The translations under genes and the position numbers were made by a program. From JBBWZH01 sp035544115 (GTDB taxonomy: Bacteria > Actinomycetota > Actinomycetes > Mycobacteriales > CADCTP01): a stretch of 64,000 nucleotides of DNA. The stretch covers positions 6,448,001 through 6,512,000 of the forward strand of contig OY970235.1 of assembly GCA_963714145.1 (NCBI GenBank), given 5' to 3'. Under the pieces are notes generated by a model. That model was not told the origin of the DNA. It was given only the letters and a program-made list of their open reading frames with translations, and searched no databases. Numbering within the stretch: the stretch's first letter is position 1; each line of letters opens with the position of its first letter. This document shows positions 7,805-15,699 of this stretch, in pieces.

Positions 7805-8862
7805 TCCCACTCCCTCCCGCCGGCTCGGCTCGCGGCGCGCACCGGGGGCCGGCGGTCGGCGGCGGGCAGCTGTTCGAGCCAGCCGTCCAGCGGCACCGGG
7901 CCGGCGCCGAAGCGCTGCTTCCAGCCGCCGTTCGTCCGTCCCATCTCGACGGTCCGGCAGCCGGCCGCCAGCGCCAGCTCGACGGTGCCGGCGAGCAGGA
8001 CCAGGTAGGGGCTGACCGGCGAGCCGGCGTCCGGATCCACCCCGATCGCCCAGTTGTGCAGCACCGGTGGGTCCAAAAAGGACACCGAGATGGCCGCGGG
8101 TGGCCCGGCCGCGGCGGCCGGCAGCGCGATCAGCCGGAGCTGCGGGCCGCCGGTGCGCAGCAGGTGCGCCAGCGGGCCGGCCGGGTAGTAGCCGGGGTTG
8201 TAGCGGGCCTCGGTGTGCCCGAGCAGGCGGACCGCGTGCCGCACGGTGTCGTCGTCGAACGGCGGGGCGTGCACGGTGGGTTCGAGCCCGAGCGCCGCCG
8301 CCCGGCGGGTGTGCCGGCGCAGGTCCTGGCGGGCCGAGGAGGTCAGCGTGGCGCAGTACTCCTCCAGCGACCCCACCGCGTCCAGGGACAGCCGGTAGCG
8401 CGGGCCGCGGGCGCGCGGGGTCAGCCCGGTGTCGCGCAGCAGTTCCGCCAGCGGCCCGCCGCCGGCGACGTTGAGCAGGCCGTACCGGTCGGCACCCCAG
8501 TCCGCGGCGAGCCGGCGCAGCTCGGGCCACACCAGCCCGAGCACCTCCGCGGTGAGCCGGGCGGCGGGCAGCCGGGTGTCGTAGCAGTGCCAGAAGTGGC
8601 TGATCACCATCGTGCCGGGCAGCTCGGACCGGTCCGCGGCGAACGGGTCCCGGGCCGGGACCAGGTAGGCCGGCAGCACCGCGTCCGTCCCCTGTGGACC
8701 GTCAACGGTGAGGTAGCAGGCGGCCCGCGTCGGCTGCAGCGGCCGGCGGTGGTACGCGGCCAGCAGCGCGGCCCGGTAGAAGACCGGCCCGCCGGCCGCC
8801 TCGATGACGTCGTCCCAGCCGACCGGCACGCTGTCGTGCCGGCTCACCGTCCGCTCGGTCAC
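7801..8862 (-). CDS. GNAT/FemAB-fold N-acyltransferase (peptidogalycan-synthesis-like)
   Basis: The GTG start at 8862 overlaps the stop of the PEP mutase-like gene (GTGA) and gives 353 residues. Features of the FemAB/BioF2-like double-GNAT fold are visible: YLTVDGPQG near the N-terminus, SSARQDLRRHTRRAAALG in the middle, then SVSFLDPPVLHNWAIGVD and VEMGRTNGGWKQRFGAG at the C-terminal catalytic domain. Relatives transfer amino acids from aminoacyl-tRNA or acyl groups from CoA. In dehydrophos biosynthesis, GNAT proteins use aminoacyl-tRNA to extend a phosphonate-bearing amine (established). An analogous peptide-bond-forming role on 2-aminoethylphosphonate is a plausible inference. Confidence 0.75.
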   Translation of the reverse strand: MTERTVSRHDSVPVGWDDVIEAAGGPVFYRAALLAAYHRRPLQPTRAACYLTVDGPQGTDAVLPAYLVPARDPFAADRSELPGTMVISHFWHCYDTRLPAARLTAEVLGLVWPELRRLAADWGADRYGLLNVAGGGPLAELLRDTGLTPRARGPRYRLSLDAVGSLEEYCATLTSSARQDLRRHTRRAAALGLEPTVHAPPFDDDTVRHAVRLLGHTEARYNPGYYPAGPLAHLLRTGGPQLRLIALPAAAAGPPAAISVSFLDPPVLHNWAIGVDPDAGSPVSPYLVLLAGTVELALAAGCRTVEMGRTNGGWKQRFGAGPVPLDGWLEQLPAADRRPPVRAASRAGGREWE

Positions 8863-9689
8863 CGCGCGCCGTCCTGGTCCACCAGAGCCAGCACCTCGTC
8901 GATGCCGGCGGTCGCGTCGCCGGCGGCGGCCAGCACGCCGTCCCGGCGGACGGCTGCCATCGCGCGCGGCAGCGCGGCCACCATGGTGCGCAGTACCAGG
9001 TTGGCGAACAGCACCGTGCCGGCGCCCCACCGGCCGAACTGGGCGGCCGGCACCTCGGGCAGCGCGGTCGGCGCCAGCACCACCGGCAGCAGCCCGCGCA
9101 CCCGCTCCAGCGTCGGCTGCAGCAGTTCCTTGGAGTCCTGGTTGACCTGGACGAACAGGGCGTCCACGCCGGTCTCGGCATACCGGCGCAGCCGCTGCAC
9201 CGCGGCGTCGACGCCCAGTCCGGCGACCAGCGCCTCGGTCCGGGCGATCACCGCGAGCCGGCTGCGGGACTTGCACACGGCGGTCAGCCGGTCGGCGAAG
9301 TCGTCGGGCTCAAGCAGCATCCGGTCCACGCCGCGCAGCAGCGAGTTGCGCTTGGGGAAGACGTTGTCCTCCAGGCAGATCGCGTCCCCGCCGGCCGCTT
9401 CGACCAGCCGCGCGGCGCGCACCGCGGCGGCGTCGCTGCCGTAGCCGTTGTCCGCGTCGACGTAGACCGGCAGCCGGCAGGCGGCCCGGACCTCGGCGGT
9501 CGTCGCGGCCATCTCGGTCATCGTCAGCAGGTTCGCGTCCCGTACGCCGTGCCGGGCGGAGACCTCGAGGCTGCCGAGCCAGACGACATCGAAGCCGGAC
9601 CGCTCGGCCAGCCGGGCGGTGAGCGCGTCGTGGACGCCGACGCCGAGTTGCACCGGGTCGCCGGTCGGGGGGACGGAGAAGGTGGTCAC
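8859..9689 (-). CDS. Phosphoenolpyruvate phosphomutase-like enzyme (first step to phosphonates)
   Basis: 276 residues, normal length for the isocitrate-lyase/PEP mutase superfamily. The metal site is VDADNGYGSD and the signature loop is LEDNVFPKRNSLL. Canonical PEP mutases read EDKxFPKxNS; here the lysine is asparagine, but the FPK and NSL residues are retained, favouring a mutase over methylisocitrate lyase. The gene sits directly after a phosphonopyruvate decarboxylase gene, the enzyme that pulls the mutase equilibrium forward, which strengthens the call. The GTG start at 9689 has AGGAG a few bases upstream and follows a 23-base gap. The reaction is PEP to phosphonopyruvate. The EDN variant leaves some doubt about activity. 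Confidence 0.82.
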   Translation of the reverse strand: MTTFSVPPTGDPVQLGVGVHDALTARLAERSGFDVVWLGSLEVSARHGVRDANLLTMTEMAATTAEVRAACRLPVYVDADNGYGSDAAAVRAARLVEAAGGDAICLEDNVFPKRNSLLRGVDRMLLEPDDFADRLTAVCKSRSRLAVIARTEALVAGLGVDAAVQRLRRYAETGVDALFVQVNQDSKELLQPTLERVRGLLPVVLAPTALPEVPAAQFGRWGAGTVLFANLVLRTMVAALPRAMAAVRRDGVLAAAGDATAGIDEVLALVDQDGAR

Positions 9690-9712
9690 GGTGCTCCTGT
9701 CAGTGCTTCGGA

Positions 9713-10828
9713 TCACGGCTTCGGGGCCGTCCCGCAGGCGGCTTGGAACCGGGCGCGCAGGGTCGAGGGGTGGTGTACGGCGCTCGCCCGCGGCGGCGGC
9801 GGGCCGGAGCGCGGGGCGGTCCGCACCAGCAGCAGCGCCGGACCGGACGCGGCGAAGGTGGCCCGCAGCGCGGCCGGCAGCTGCTCGGCCCGGTCCACCA
9901 TGGCCGCCCGCCGGTAGCCGGCGGCCAGTGCCACCGCCTCGATCCGGGTCACCCCGGACGTGCTGGGCTGGCCGCCGGTCGACTCGTACGTGCCGTTGTC
10001 CAGCACCACGTGGGCGAAGTTCGCCGGCGCCGCGGCGGCCACTGTGGACAGTGAGCCGAGGTGCATCAGGCAGGCGCCGTCGCCGTCCAGCACGACCACC
10101 CTGCGGTCCGGGCGGGCCACCGCGAGGCCGAGCCCGGCGGCGCTGGCATGCCCCATCGACCCCTGCAGGTAGAGGTTCTCCGGGCGGTCGGCGGCGGCGA
10201 ACAGGTAGCGCGACGCGTACCCGGTGGTGGCCACCACCAGCGCGGCGCCGACGGCGGCGGCGAACTCGGTGAGCGCCACCCCCGGGTCCACTCCGGACCG
10301 TCGCGTGTGGACGGTGCCGGCGCCGGCCGGCGCGACCGTCCCCCGACCGACCAGCAGCGCCGCGGAGCGGCCGCCGGCCACCGCGGCGCACGCCGCGTCC
10401 AGGGCCGCGTCCAGCCGTTCCGGCGCGGCCGGCAGCGGCTGGTGCGCGACGCCGTAGAGGTCGAGCAGGTCCCCGGTGGTCCGCCCCATCAGCTCGTGCT
10501 GCGGCTCGTCCGGCGGCCCGGCCGGGTCGCCGCGGTGGCCGACCAGCAGCAGCACCGGCACCTGGTACGGCGCGGCGAGCGAGGACAGCGGGTTGACCAG
10601 GTTGCCCAGCCCGGAGTTCTGGATCAGCACCGCCGGCCGGCGGCCGCCGATGGCCGCCCCGCAGGCCAGCCCCAGCGCGGTCCCCTCGTTGGCGGCGGGC
10701 AGGTAGTCACCGGTCGGCTCCAGCAGGGTGAACAGGCCGCCGAGGGTCGAGCACGGGACGCCGGTGAACAGATCGACCCCGCGGGCCCGCAGCCCGGCCA
10801 GCAGCAGGTCAGGCGCCAGTGCGGACAT
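9713..10828 (-). CDS. Phosphonopyruvate decarboxylase (TPP-dependent)
   Basis: 371 residues. The N-terminal pyrimidine domain has FTGVPCSTLGGLF and the family-typical NEGTALGLACGAAIGG and LIQNSGLGNLVNPLSSL. These are followed by GHRGDP and DEPQHELMGR, all close to phosphonopyruvate/sulfopyruvate decarboxylases. The TPP/Mg motif is VVLDGDGACLMHLGSL. It converts phosphonopyruvate to phosphonoacetaldehyde. The start lies 20 bases inside the end of the aminotransferase gene, and the PEP mutase-like gene follows, giving the classic mutase-decarboxylase-aminotransferase trio that yields 2-aminoethylphosphonate. Sulfopyruvate decarboxylase is the main alternative, but the mutase neighbour argues for phosphonate chemistry. 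Confidence 0.9.
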   Translation of the reverse strand: MSALAPDLLLAGLRARGVDLFTGVPCSTLGGLFTLLEPTGDYLPAANEGTALGLACGAAIGGRRPAVLIQNSGLGNLVNPLSSLAAPYQVPVLLLVGHRGDPAGPPDEPQHELMGRTTGDLLDLYGVAHQPLPAAPERLDAALDAACAAVAGGRSAALLVGRGTVAPAGAGTVHTRRSGVDPGVALTEFAAAVGAALVVATTGYASRYLFAAADRPENLYLQGSMGHASAAGLGLAVARPDRRVVVLDGDGACLMHLGSLSTVAAAAPANFAHVVLDNGTYESTGGQPSTSGVTRIEAVALAAGYRRAAMVDRAEQLPAALRATFAASGPALLLVRTAPRSGPPPPRASAVHHPSTLRARFQAACGTAPKP

Positions 10829-11903
10829 CCGCCGCCACCTCCCCACCCAGCAGGTCGGGATCGGCCAGCGCCGCGGCCAGCTCGGCCGCCGCGTCGGCGG
10901 TCGCCCCGACGAACGAGACGCGCAGCGCCGGGACGTCCGCGTCGAACGCGGAGCCGGGCCCGAGCGTCCAGCCGCGGGCGCCCAGCCGGCGCAGCCCGCC
11001 GGGCTCGTCCGCCCCCGGCGGCAGCCGGAGCAGCCGGTGCGGGCCCGGGACCGCTGTCGCACCCGGCTCGCCCGCCGGCAGCCCCGCGGTGAACGCCGCC
11101 GACGCCGCGAGCGCCGGCGTGACCACCGCCGCGCGGAGCAGTTCCAGCCCGCCGGCGGCGAGGAAGCGGCCCCAGGCGTGCTGCCAGACCGCGGACGGGG
11201 TGCTGCCGACCAGCTCCGGTACCGCCTCGCCGAAGAAGTCCGCCGAGTGCACCCAGCCCAGCCGGGCACCCATGCCGGCGAGCTTGTGCAGCGAGCCGAC
11301 CAGGTCCGCGCCGGGCACCCGCGGGCCGGCGCCGAACCACCGGTACGCCTCGTCCAGGACCACCCGGCGACCGCGGCGGACCTGGCCGGCCAGCCGGGTC
11401 ACCAGGTCGGCGTCCAGGGTGGCGCCGTCCGGGTTGCGGTGCGGCGAGGTCAGCCACAGCACGGTCCCGGCCGGCCAGTCGGCACCGGCGATCTCGTCCA
11501 GCCCGGCCCGCCGCACCCGCGCCCGGGAGTCGGCCAGCGCCGCGGTCAGCCCGCGCCAGCCGGGCCGCTCCAGGACCAGCTGGCCGTGCCGGCGGGCGTA
11601 GGTCACCGCCGCGGCCCGCACGCTGCCGACGACGGTGAGCAGGTCGGGGTCCAGCTCGAGCGCGGCGGCCAGTTGCTCGCGCAGCAGGTCGTCGCCGCGC
11701 GGCGCCGGCACCCGCCACAGCTCCGCTCGCCGGGCCGCGGCGGCCGCGCACCCGGCCCACAGCTCGACCGCGTCGACCGGCCACGGCGGCTGCCCGCCGC
11801 CGAAGTCGGCACCGGGTCCCCCGGTCCGCCCGGCACCGCGCGCGCCGCCGGCACCCGGTCCCCCGCCGGACATCCCGGCACCGCGCGCCCCGGCGCCGGT
11901 CAT
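10809..11903 (-). CDS. PLP-dependent class I/II aminotransferase
   Basis: 364 residues of fold-type I aminotransferase. The conserved segment VLWLTSPHRNPDGATLD holds the NPxG-like region. VVLDEAYRWFGAG gives the Asp/Tyr that contact PLP, and GSLHKLAGMGARLGWV holds the Schiff-base lysine and following arginine. The first 30 residues are a Gly/Ala-rich stretch without domain signal. The ATG at 11903 overlaps the nucleotidyltransferase stop (ATGA). Placed before phosphonopyruvate decarboxylase and PEP mutase, it most likely makes 2-aminoethylphosphonate from phosphonoacetaldehyde. The usual PhnW enzyme is a class V aminotransferase, so this would be a different family doing the step. It could instead aminate phosphonopyruvate. 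Confidence 0.82.
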   Translation of the reverse strand: MTGAGARGAGMSGGGPGAGGARGAGRTGGPGADFGGGQPPWPVDAVELWAGCAAAAARRAELWRVPAPRGDDLLREQLAAALELDPDLLTVVGSVRAAAVTYARRHGQLVLERPGWRGLTAALADSRARVRRAGLDEIAGADWPAGTVLWLTSPHRNPDGATLDADLVTRLAGQVRRGRRVVLDEAYRWFGAGPRVPGADLVGSLHKLAGMGARLGWVHSADFFGEAVPELVGSTPSAVWQHAWGRFLAAGGLELLRAAVVTPALAASAAFTAGLPAGEPGATAVPGPHRLLRLPPGADEPGGLRRLGARGWTLGPGSAFDADVPALRVSFVGATADAAAELAAALADPDLLGGEVAADVRTGA

Positions 11904-13291
11904 CCCGGCACCCCCTGGCCGGCCGCGATCCGGCCGGCCAGGCGGGCGGCCAGCCGGGCGCCGCCCGGCGGGACCCGGCCCCAGACGGTCGGTACGAAGA
12001 CGTCCCCGTCGAGCGTGACCGCGGCGCCGGCCGGGCCGGTGACCAGGGTCAGCCCGTCGGCCAACTGCTCGCGGTGGTCCGCGTCCGGCCGGTCCCCGGC
12101 GGCGTCCGGCCGGCCGGCCAGCCAGGGTTCCCAGAGCTGTGCCGGGACCAGCCGCCAGCACACGTCCCGGCGGCGCAGCGCCGGCAGTGGCGCCGCGGCC
12201 CGGACCGGTCCGGTGGCCAGCCGCGGGCGCAGGTCGGCGGAGAAGTAGCGGCGCGCGGTCCAGCCGGTGCGCACCGCCGCCGGCAGCGCCGACCCGCGGG
12301 CCCGCTCGTCCCGGTAGGCGTGGGCGGCGAACGCGGCCGCCCGCCGGGCCGGGCCGGGCACGCTGGTACGCAGGCCGCCGCTGCCCGGCAGCGCCGGCAG
12401 CACCGACTCGCGCAGGTCCGGGTAGGCGTCGGCGAGCGCCCGCAGGCACTGCGCCAGCGCGCCCGCCGCCTGCGCCGCCCGGCACAGCTCCCAGACCGTG
12501 GCCCAGTCGACCCGGTCGGCCCCGTCCGCGCCCGGGTTCAGCAGCACCCGCAGGTCGTTGAGGTCCTTGACCGACAGCACCCGGTCGACGACCGCGTGCG
12601 CGGCGACCATGGCCAGCGCGGTCACCGGGTCCGGTACCGCCACCGGCACGCCGAGCGCGCTGCCCGGGGCCCAGCCGGCCATCGGCAGCAGCCCGGCATG
12701 CCCCACCGAGAACGGGCCGATGTGCAGGTCCACCCGGGCGTACGGCGCCGCGTTGTCGTCCACCACCAGCGACAGCTGGCCGTACAGCACGCCCGAGTCG
12801 TGCCACTTCAGCCAGGACAGCTCGTCGGTGTCCCAGATCCAGCCGGCGGCCCGCAGTTCGCGCAGCAGCGGCCGGGCCGCGGCCCAGGACGGGAAGTGCA
12901 GGTCGACGTCCCCGACGTGGCGCAGCTCCGGGTGCGGGTAGCAGCTCTGCACGGCCAGCCCCTTGACCACCCGGCCGCCGTGCCGGGCCGCGGCCGCGAC
13001 CGCGGCGCGCATCGGCGGTACCGCCCGCTCCCGCCAGCGCTCCTCCGCCTCGTCCGCCTCGACCAGCCGGCGCAGCAGCTCGCGGCCCGGGCCGGCCGCC
13101 GGCTCGGCGGCGGCCACCGCGTGCCGGGCGAGCCGGCCGACCTTCGACAACTCCAGGCCGGCGACCAACCGGTCGGCCACCAACCGGCCACCGGCGAGCC
13201 GGGCCAGCACGTCCCGGACCGCGGCCGGGTCCGGGTCCAGCCGGCCCAGCGCGATGACGGCGGCGAAGTTCGGATCAGGCACCGGCGGCAC
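11900..13291 (-). CDS. Nucleotidyltransferase family protein (PF14907-like)
   Basis: 463 residues. The nucleotidyltransferase core is visible as VVKGLAVQSCYPHPELRHVGDVDLHF, with the paired acidic residues in DVDL, followed by YARVDLHIGPFSVGHAG and VKDLNDLRVLL. This resembles the uncharacterised PF14907 nucleotidyltransferases found in peptide natural-product loci. The C-terminal 150 residues have no recognised motif. The ATG at 13291 lies 17 bases inside the NDK-like gene, and its stop overlaps the aminotransferase start. Its pairing with an NDK-like protein suggests nucleotide transfer to an intermediate or peptide, but the acceptor is unknown. Confidence 0.72.
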   Translation of the reverse strand: MPPVPDPNFAAVIALGRLDPDPAAVRDVLARLAGGRLVADRLVAGLELSKVGRLARHAVAAAEPAAGPGRELLRRLVEADEAEERWRERAVPPMRAAVAAAARHGGRVVKGLAVQSCYPHPELRHVGDVDLHFPSWAAARPLLRELRAAGWIWDTDELSWLKWHDSGVLYGQLSLVVDDNAAPYARVDLHIGPFSVGHAGLLPMAGWAPGSALGVPVAVPDPVTALAMVAAHAVVDRVLSVKDLNDLRVLLNPGADGADRVDWATVWELCRAAQAAGALAQCLRALADAYPDLRESVLPALPGSGGLRTSVPGPARRAAAFAAHAYRDERARGSALPAAVRTGWTARRYFSADLRPRLATGPVRAAAPLPALRRRDVCWRLVPAQLWEPWLAGRPDAAGDRPDADHREQLADGLTLVTGPAGAAVTLDGDVFVPTVWGRVPPGGARLAARLAGRIAAGQGVPG

Positions 13292-14357
13292 TCCTCTCCC
13301 CTGGTACGGCGGCTGGCACGGCTGCTATGCGGTCGCCGCCGGGACGGTCGGCGCCAGGGCGGTCGCCGGCCGGACCGTCGCTGGCCGGACCGTCGCCGGC
13401 CGGACCGTCGCCGGCGGGATGGTCAGCGGGACCGGCGGCGGCCGGACGGTCGGCGGCGGGACGGTCACCGGCGGGGGCGAAATAGCGGGAGGTGGCCAGC
13501 ACCACCCGCTCCCACGGGTCGAGGCCGATGCGGTGCCGGCGCAGCAGCAGGTCGAGCTCGTCCGGGTCCGGCTCGTCCGGGTCCGGTCCGGCCGGCCCCG
13601 GTTGGAAGGTCGCCCGCAGCACGTCGGCCAGCGGGTCGGTGGCCGCCGGCCCGGTCAGCTCGGCGGCGAGCAGCGCACCGGCCGCCGGGTCGCCGAGCCC
13701 GCCGCGGGCGGCCAGCCGGGCGAGCGTGGCCCGGCCGGCGTCGGACAGCCCCGGCCACAGCCGGGCGGCGACCCGGCCCCGGAGGGCGGCGACCACCTCG
13801 CGGTGACCCCTGACCTCCGCCGGCAGGCCGGCCGTCCGGGCCAGCAGGTAGCCCGGCAGCGTGCCGGCCGGCAGGAACAGCTCCTCGACGGCCGGCCCGT
13901 CCGGGGCGCCGCGCAGGATCGCCCGGGACTCCCGGGCCGAGTTCTCCGGCGAGTCGGAGACGTGCAGCAGGCTGAGCACCGCGTTGACCGAGCCGAGGTC
14001 GTACCGGATGCTGCCGGGGCGGGTGTCGGCCGGCATCGACGCGCCCTTGAGCTCCTTCACCTCGCGGTAGAGCCGGTCGGCCGGTCGGCCCGCGGTGTCG
14101 GCCAGCCGGAGCGCGACCGCGGGGCCGAGCCCGAAGATCGCGTCCAGCGCCCGGTACCGGAACGCCTGCCCGGCACCGGCCCGCTGGATCTGGGCGACCG
14201 CGTCGATCTGCCGGCTGGTGACCAGCACCTCCCGCCAGCCCGCCACCGCCAGCCCGCCGCCGGCCAGCCGGTCCAGCACCGCCCCGGCCAGGTGCCGCCG
14301 GAACGCGTCCGGCGCCAGCAGGCTGAACACCGCGCCGCGCCAGCTCGCCCCGGTCAC
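13275..14357 (-). CDS. Atypical nucleoside-diphosphate-kinase-like protein with low-complexity tail
   Basis: 360 residues. Residues about 1-160 resemble nucleoside diphosphate kinase: a FSLLAPDAFRRHLAG start, YREVKELKGASMPADTRPG (matching the NDK PADxxPGTIR loop), IRYDLGSVNAV and LLHVSDSPENSARESRAIL, which aligns with HGSDSxESAxxEI and keeps the phosphohistidine. A helical middle region follows, then a tail rich in GPAGDGPA/DRPGADRPGG repeats. Normal NDKs are about 140 residues, so this is a fused or extended form. The GTG start overlaps the upstream stop (GTGA). Its role in a phosphonate/RiPP operon is unknown; phosphoryl transfer linked to the adjacent nucleotidyltransferase is a reasonable guess. 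Confidence 0.72.
   Translation of the reverse strand: MTGASWRGAVFSLLAPDAFRRHLAGAVLDRLAGGGLAVAGWREVLVTSRQIDAVAQIQRAGAGQAFRYRALDAIFGLGPAVALRLADTAGRPADRLYREVKELKGASMPADTRPGSIRYDLGSVNAVLSLLHVSDSPENSARESRAILRGAPDGPAVEELFLPAGTLPGYLLARTAGLPAEVRGHREVVAALRGRVAARLWPGLSDAGRATLARLAARGGLGDPAAGALLAAELTGPAATDPLADVLRATFQPGPAGPDPDEPDPDELDLLLRRHRIGLDPWERVVLATSRYFAPAGDRPAADRPAAAGPADHPAGDGPAGDGPASDGPAGDRPGADRPGGDRIAAVPAAVPGERSAAGA
13340..13485. repeat. Degenerate 15-bp repeats encoding the Gly/Pro/Asp tail of the NDK-like protein
   Basis: On the plus strand GGACCGTCGCCGGCC-type units recur several times with small changes, encoding imperfect pentapeptides of the GPAGD/DRPGG type on the minus strand. The stretch is inside the coding region and looks like replication-slippage expansion. 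Confidence 0.7.
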
Positions 14358-15565
14358 CGCGCACCGCCCGGCAGCCGCAGGCAGACCCCGGTCAGCGGCA
14401 CCCGCGCGCAGCCGCGCAGCCGCTTCGCCTCCCAGGACCCGAGCCCGTACGGGATCGTGCGCACGCCGAGGCCCGGCGCCAGCGTGGCCGGCTGGTAGAA
14501 CAGCGTGGCGAAGTAGGTCAGCCGGGCCGCCGGCCGGGCGTAGTCCGCCCCGCAGCACAGCGGTGTCCACATCGGACCGTCCTGGGCGAACACGGCGAAG
14601 CCGAGCAGGGTCTGGTCGAGACGGGCCGCGAACACCGTGGCGGCGGTGCCGAAGGTGCGCCGGATCCGGTCCAGCGCGGCGGTCTCCTTGGCCCGGTCCG
14701 GGGTGCCGCCGTACTTGCCGACCAGCGCGCAGCGCAACGTGACCAGGTCGTCGACGTCGGCGGTCAGCGGGCCGTGCGTCACGGTCACCCCGCGCTCGGC
14801 CAGCGCCCGCTGCTCCCGCCGCACCACCACCCGGCGCTTCGCCGGCAGCCCGGCGAGGTAGCCGTCGAAGTCCGGCCAGGTGACCGCCAGGTCGCACCGG
14901 TCGGCGAAGGCGACCGCGGTGCCGCCGGCGGCGACCAGCGCGTCCCGCAGCGGCGCCGCGGCCGGGTCCAGGTACTGCGCGGCGACCGACCGGATCCCGT
15001 GCCCGGCCGCCCAGTCCAGTACCGCGCCGACCAGCTCGGCGCAGCCGGCCGGGCCGGCGGCCGCCGCGCCGACCGCGACGGTCTGGTAGTGCGGCAGCAT
15101 CAGCAGCAGGCAGGGCAGCACCTCGGCCACCGGCACCGATCGCCACGGGTGCGGCCCGGCGACCGCCAGCCCCTGGTGCGCCGCCCCGCCGGAGAAGATC
15201 GCGTACGGGTCGAGGCGGGTGTTCGGCGAGGGCTCGGTCACCACCGTGCCGCGCACGGCGAGCACCGCCTCGCCGCCGCGGCGCAGGGTGAGCGTCAGCG
15301 GCCGGCCGGGCAGCCGGGACGGGGCCAGCTCCAGCCAGCGGCGGGTCGCCCAGACCGGCCCGGCGGCGGCCAGCCGGTCCCACTCCGGCGGCAGGTCGCC
15401 GGTCACGTCCAGCCGGCCCGGCCCGGCCACGTCGAGGTGCGAACCGGCTCCGCCGCCCGGGACAGCGGCCCCGCCGCCCGGGACAGCGGCACCGCCGTCC
15501 GGAGCGGCGGCCTCGCCGCTGAGCGGGGCGGCGGCGGCAGGCGGCGGTGCGGAGGTCGTGAGCAC
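14354..15565 (-). CDS. GNAT/FemAB-fold N-acyltransferase, first gene of the operon
   Basis: 403 residues with a low-complexity N-terminus (two GGAAVPG repeats) followed by a FemAB/BioF2-like domain. Markers are RRWLELAPSRLPGRP, FSGGAAHQGLAVAG, LPAKRRVVVRREQRALAERG, GKYGGTPDRAKETAALDRI and the closing IPYGLGSWEAKRLRGC. This is the second enzyme of this fold in the operon, the other being at 7801-8862. The start shown is GTG at 15565 with no Shine-Dalgarno upstream, so either the mRNA is leaderless or translation starts further in, after the repeats. It lies next to the divergent regulatory region and is the promoter-proximal gene. Aminoacyl-tRNA- or CoA-dependent acylation of an amine is the likely chemistry; the substrate is unknown. 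Confidence 0.72.
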   Translation of the reverse strand: MLTTSAPPPAAAAPLSGEAAAPDGGAAVPGGGAAVPGGGAGSHLDVAGPGRLDVTGDLPPEWDRLAAAGPVWATRRWLELAPSRLPGRPLTLTLRRGGEAVLAVRGTVVTEPSPNTRLDPYAIFSGGAAHQGLAVAGPHPWRSVPVAEVLPCLLLMLPHYQTVAVGAAAAGPAGCAELVGAVLDWAAGHGIRSVAAQYLDPAAAPLRDALVAAGGTAVAFADRCDLAVTWPDFDGYLAGLPAKRRVVVRREQRALAERGVTVTHGPLTADVDDLVTLRCALVGKYGGTPDRAKETAALDRIRRTFGTAATVFAARLDQTLLGFAVFAQDGPMWTPLCCGADYARPAARLTYFATLFYQPATLAPGLGVRTIPYGLGSWEAKRLRGCARVPLTGVCLRLPGGAR

Positions 15566-15699
15566 CGTTCAAAACTGCGCGTTCGGTACTAGAGGGCCGC
15601 TAGCAGGCAAGAAGACGTCCACATGGTGTCGGTGAGGCTCAACTACGGTGAAATCGATCAGTCGGGCAGGACAACCTCCGGTGGCCGGTGTGAGGGCAG
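15566..15699. promoter_or_regulatory. Divergent promoter region between biosynthetic operon and SARP regulator
   Basis: This 134-base gap is less GC-rich than its surroundings and must hold the promoters for the leftward operon and the rightward regulator. CGGTGA occurs twice, 16 bases apart, upstream of the regulator (around 15629-15650). SARP proteins bind direct repeats, but this spacing is not the usual 11 or 22, so the site is only a candidate. Confidence 0.5.

Noticed and set aside
5362..9444. 1360-residue plus-strand open frame
   Set aside because: Low-complexity Ser/Ala/Arg translation antisense to the MFS, methyltransferase and acyltransferase genes; typical of long stop-free shadows at this GC content.
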